Shown: one piece after another, positions 34,896-36,900 of the stretch | Position numbering within the stretch: position 1 is the stretch's first letter | How the letters are laid out: every line of letters begins with the position of its first letter | Assembly: GCA_029253085.1 (NCBI GenBank) | Contig: JAQXAF010000086.1 | Location: 1-36,900 of the forward strand | Reading direction: 5' to 3' | Source: Luminiphilus sp. | Lineage (GTDB): Bacteria; Pseudomonadota; Gammaproteobacteria; Pseudomonadales; Halieaceae | DNA length: 36,900 bases | Notes under the pieces: model-generated | Database searches by the model: none | What the model was told of the DNA's origin: nothing | What the model saw: only the letters and a program-made list of their open reading frames with translations | Made by a program: the position numbers and the translations under genes

Positions 34896-36080
34896 TTAAA
34901 ATGCCGGGATATCAGTTTGGCTGCGGCCAAGAATCAGCGCATGAATATCGTGAGTTCCCTCATAGGTGTTCACAACTTCTAGGTTCATCATGTGGCGCAT
35001 GATCGGGTATTCGTCAGATATACCATTGCCCCCCAGCATATCCCGCGCTTTACGCGCTATTTCCAGCGCCTTCCCGCAAGAGTTTCGCTTGATCAGGCTG
35101 ATGAGATCTGGGGATATCGTGCCAGCACTCAGCATCTGGCCGGCGCGTAGACAGCCCTGCATCGCTAGGGAGATATCTGTTTGCATGTCGGCCAGCTTCA
35201 ACTGTATGAGTTGGTTCGCGGCGAGGGGGCGGCCAAATTGCTGTCGATCAAGGGTGTACTGCCTTGCGGTATGCCAGCAGGTCTCGGCGGCCCCCAGTGT
35301 CCCCCACGCAATGCCATAGCGCGCGTTGTTGAGGCATCCGAAGGGCCCTTTGAGTCCTTTAACATTGGGCAGAAGGTTTTCCTCGGGAACAAAAACCTCC
35401 TCCATCACAATTTCGCCGGTAACCGAGGCGCGGAGAGCAAGTTTTCCCTCTATCTTGGGTGCGCTCAGCCCGTCCATGCCTTTTTCAAGAATGAAACCAC
35501 GGATCACGCCGTCATCGGTTTTTGCCCAGACAACAAAAACATCGGCTATCGGGGAGTTGGATATCCACATTTTTGCGCCAGAAACCCGGTAGCCACCGTC
35601 GACACTTTTCGCGCGGGTAGTCATACCGCCAGGATCAGAGCCGTGATCAGGTTCGGTGAGACCGAAGCAGCCAATCCACTCGCCAGTGGCCAGTTTCGGC
35701 AAATATTTTTCTCGCTGGGCATCATCGCCGTAGGCATAAATTGGGTACATCACAAGAGATGATTGAACGCTCAGCATTGAACGGTAACCAGAGTCGACGC
35801 GCTCCACTTCACGCGCAACGAGGCCGTAGCAGACATAGTCGACTCCGGGGCAGCCGTAGCCGTCGATGGTGGAGCCAAGAAGCCCCATCTCGCCCATCTC
35901 TCTAAATATATTGGGGTCAGTGCTTTCGTTTCTGAAAGCTTCCTTTACCCGAGGCAGCAATTTTTCTTGGGCATATTGCCTCGCGCTATCACGCACCATG
36001 CGTTGTTCATCATTGAGCTGGCTGTCCAGTTCAAATGGATCTTCCCAATTGAGTTGAGTCCAATTAGTTTTAACTGCCAT
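34896..36080 (-). CDS. gcdH: glutaryl-CoA dehydrogenase (acyl-CoA dehydrogenase family)
   Basis: A 394-residue FAD enzyme. It has [17 protein letters not shown] for FAD and substrate binding, [20 protein letters not shown], and the C-terminal [16 protein letters not shown], which carries catalytic Glu374 and is nearly identical to mammalian glutaryl-CoA dehydrogenase. It oxidises and decarboxylates glutaryl-CoA to crotonyl-CoA, a step of lysine, tryptophan and some aromatic degradation. The ATG at 36080 is preferred to a GTG at 36092 because GGAG lies 6 bases before it. It lies downstream of the dioxygenase genes on the same strand, with a hairpin between. Confidence 0.94.
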   Translation of the reverse strand: MAVKTNWTQLNWEDPFELDSQLNDEQRMVRDSARQYAQEKLLPRVKEAFRNESTDPNIFREMGEMGLLGSTIDGYGCPGVDYVCYGLVAREVERVDSGYRSMLSVQSSLVMYPIYAYGDDAQREKYLPKLATGEWIGCFGLTEPDHGSDPGGMTTRAKSVDGGYRVSGAKMWISNSPIADVFVVWAKTDDGVIRGFILEKGMDGLSAPKIEGKLALRASVTGEIVMEEVFVPEENLLPNVKGLKGPFGCLNNARYGIAWGTLGAAETCWHTARQYTLDRQQFGRPLAANQLIQLKLADMQTDISLAMQGCLRAGQMLSAGTISPDLISLIKRNSCGKALEIARKARDMLGGNGISDEYPIMRHMMNLEVVNTYEGTHDIHALILGRSQTDIPAF

Positions 36081-36126
36081 GACAAACTCCACAACTTAAT
36101 CAATACATTTTAAGTCTAAAATATCT

Positions 36127-36145
36127 GAGCTGGCTTACCAAGCTC
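36127..36145 (-). terminator. weak terminator-like hairpin between dioxygenase beta gene and gcdH
   Basis: On the minus strand GAGC-T-TGG-TAAG-CCA-GCTC forms a 7-base stem with one bulged T, followed by AGATATTTT. The T-run is interrupted, so termination would be partial. It suggests that gcdH is not a simple continuation of the dioxygenase transcript. Confidence 0.35.
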
Positions 36146-36167
36146 TGGTTATTCAGATTGGGCTTTT

Positions 36168-36641
36168 TTACAAATAAATAACCAGTGATCTTTGGGCGGC
36201 ATCTGGATTGATCAAATTGACGCGCTTGCTTTTTATTTTGAAGCCACCATTTTCAGTTCTGAGTTCATGCTGGGCCGTAAAAGCATAAATTCGCTGCGCA
36301 TCCTGGTACCACACCACGACATGTTGGGTAGACTCGACGATAAGGCCGCCTTCAGGGGATTGTTCCTTAATACAAACGTTTCCGATGATATGTGAGCATC
36401 TTGTCTGGCTATCTTTGGAAGCGGCACGAGGGTGAACAAAGTTGCGCCGTCGAATTTCCATCATGACGCGATCATCATAAACATGAGAGACGTGGTTAAT
36501 AGGGTCTGTTTGATCCTCGGTTGCTGGAATCCAATAGTAGGCATCCTCGGTGTAAAGCTCGATCCAGCTATCAAGGTCAGGACAATCTAAATAGCTGGCC
36601 TCGCGATAGAGGAAACTTTCGATTGCAGCGAGTTCAGGCAT
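36168..36641 (-). CDS. aromatic-ring-hydroxylating dioxygenase beta subunit
   Basis: A 157-residue SnoaL/NTF2-like small subunit of a Rieske ring-hydroxylating dioxygenase. EASYLDCPDLDSWIELYTED, YWIPA, DDRVMMEIRRRNFVHPRAASKDSQTRCSHII and the C-terminal FKIKSKRVNLIN fit the family. It has a structural role in the alpha3beta3 enzyme. Two adjacent ATGs are available; the second (36641) is 6 bases from GAGGAG and is preferred. The start overlaps the end of the alpha subunit gene by 8 bases, so the subunits are coupled. Confidence 0.88.
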   Translation of the reverse strand: MPELAAIESFLYREASYLDCPDLDSWIELYTEDAYYWIPATEDQTDPINHVSHVYDDRVMMEIRRRNFVHPRAASKDSQTRCSHIIGNVCIKEQSPEGGLIVESTQHVVVWYQDAQRIYAFTAQHELRTENGGFKIKSKRVNLINPDAAQRSLVIYL

Positions 36642-36900
36642 CATCTACTCCTCGCTGGTATGTTTTTTCCATGTACGCCTTCCAAGCTCGATACTGGGTT
36701 CGCATATCTAAATCTGACGTGCCACCCCCTTCGACTCGATCGGCAAGTATTCGATCTTTCCCATACTGCCGATGAAATTCCACCCATTCATTAGCTGGAC
36801 ACTCGAGCCCTTTCTGCGCCCGCCGATAAACCTCTAGGTCATCGGGTCCAACCATGCCCATCGCTGAGTTAATCAGACGACTGTAAAGCACCGTTCGCTG
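36634..36900 (-). CDS. aromatic-ring-hydroxylating dioxygenase alpha subunit, C-terminal part (5' end outside window)
   Basis: The last 88 residues of a Rieske oxygenase large subunit, open to the window edge. GMVGPDDLEVYRRAQKGLEC and GTSDLDMRTQYRAWKAYMEK match the C-terminal end of the catalytic domain in this family. The Rieske centre and iron ligands lie outside the window, so the substrate cannot be inferred here. The following beta subunit and gcdH make aromatic-compound catabolism likely. Confidence 0.85.
   Translation of the reverse strand, partial: QRTVLYSRLINSAMGMVGPDDLEVYRRAQKGLECPANEWVEFHRQYGKDRILADRVEGGGTSDLDMRTQYRAWKAYMEKTYQRGVDDA

Noticed and set aside
34859-34930. Bidirectional terminator between tgpA and gcdH
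   Set aside because: GCCGG appears twice near 34889-34909, but only a 4-base pairing is possible and no T-tract follows.
1-36900. Mobile element, prophage, CRISPR array or tRNA-associated island
   Set aside because: No transposase, integrase, repeat array or tRNA-like sequence was seen, and the central gene order is conserved.

Overview
This window looks like chromosomal DNA from a free-living, probably marine, gammaproteobacterium. The gene order leuC-leuD-leuB-asd-fimV-truA-trpF ... accD-folC-dedD-cvpA-purF-metZ is the one known from Pseudomonas and relatives. The flanks are catabolic or accessory: a TonB-dependent receptor, an epoxide hydrolase, a ring-hydroxylating dioxygenase and a glutaryl-CoA dehydrogenase. 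Together these suit an oligotrophic Cellvibrionales/Halieaceae-type bacterium, but the taxon is inference. No rRNA, tRNA, CRISPR array, transposase, integrase or other mobile element was seen.

Layout. (1) 1-7555, accessory/catabolic: the 3' end of an unknown gene, a carboxymuconolactone-decarboxylase-like protein, a 514-base gap, a TonB-dependent receptor, and on the minus strand a run of SutA-like small protein, SRPBCC-SDR fusion, epoxide hydrolase and THEM4-like thioesterase. (2) 7702-14118, plus strand: a lysophospholipid acyltransferase, a dienelactone-hydrolase-family protein, a SAM methyltransferase, two lipoproteins and the bifunctional 23S rRNA methyltransferase RlmKL. The lipoproteins and rlmKL overlap by 4 bases each. 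(3) 14119-18720: a 408-base leader region, then leuC, leuD, leuB and asd, every junction overlapping. (4) 18803-30996: fimV, truA, trpF, trpB, trpA, accD, folC, dedD, cvpA, purF and metZ. This joins leucine, tryptophan, aspartate-family, fatty-acid, folate, purine and methionine biosynthesis with a pole-organising protein and a tRNA modification enzyme. (5) 31001-34858: a MoxR ATPase, a DUF58 protein and a TgpA-type membrane transglutaminase. (6) 34896-36900, minus strand: glutaryl-CoA dehydrogenase and a dioxygenase (beta subunit, partial alpha subunit), suggesting aromatic catabolism.

Most of the window is well-known biology. The parts most worth a second look are: the SRPBCC-SDR fusion and its coupled epoxide hydrolase/thioesterase neighbours; a perfect 11-base anti-Shine-Dalgarno match inside fimV just before a GTG that probably starts truA; a Glu in place of the usual catalytic Asp60 in TrpA; two genes with -10-like boxes so close to the ATG that they may be leaderless; a structured leuC leader; and the coupled lipoprotein pair in front of rlmKL. 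I found no clear evidence of a wholly new multi-gene system.
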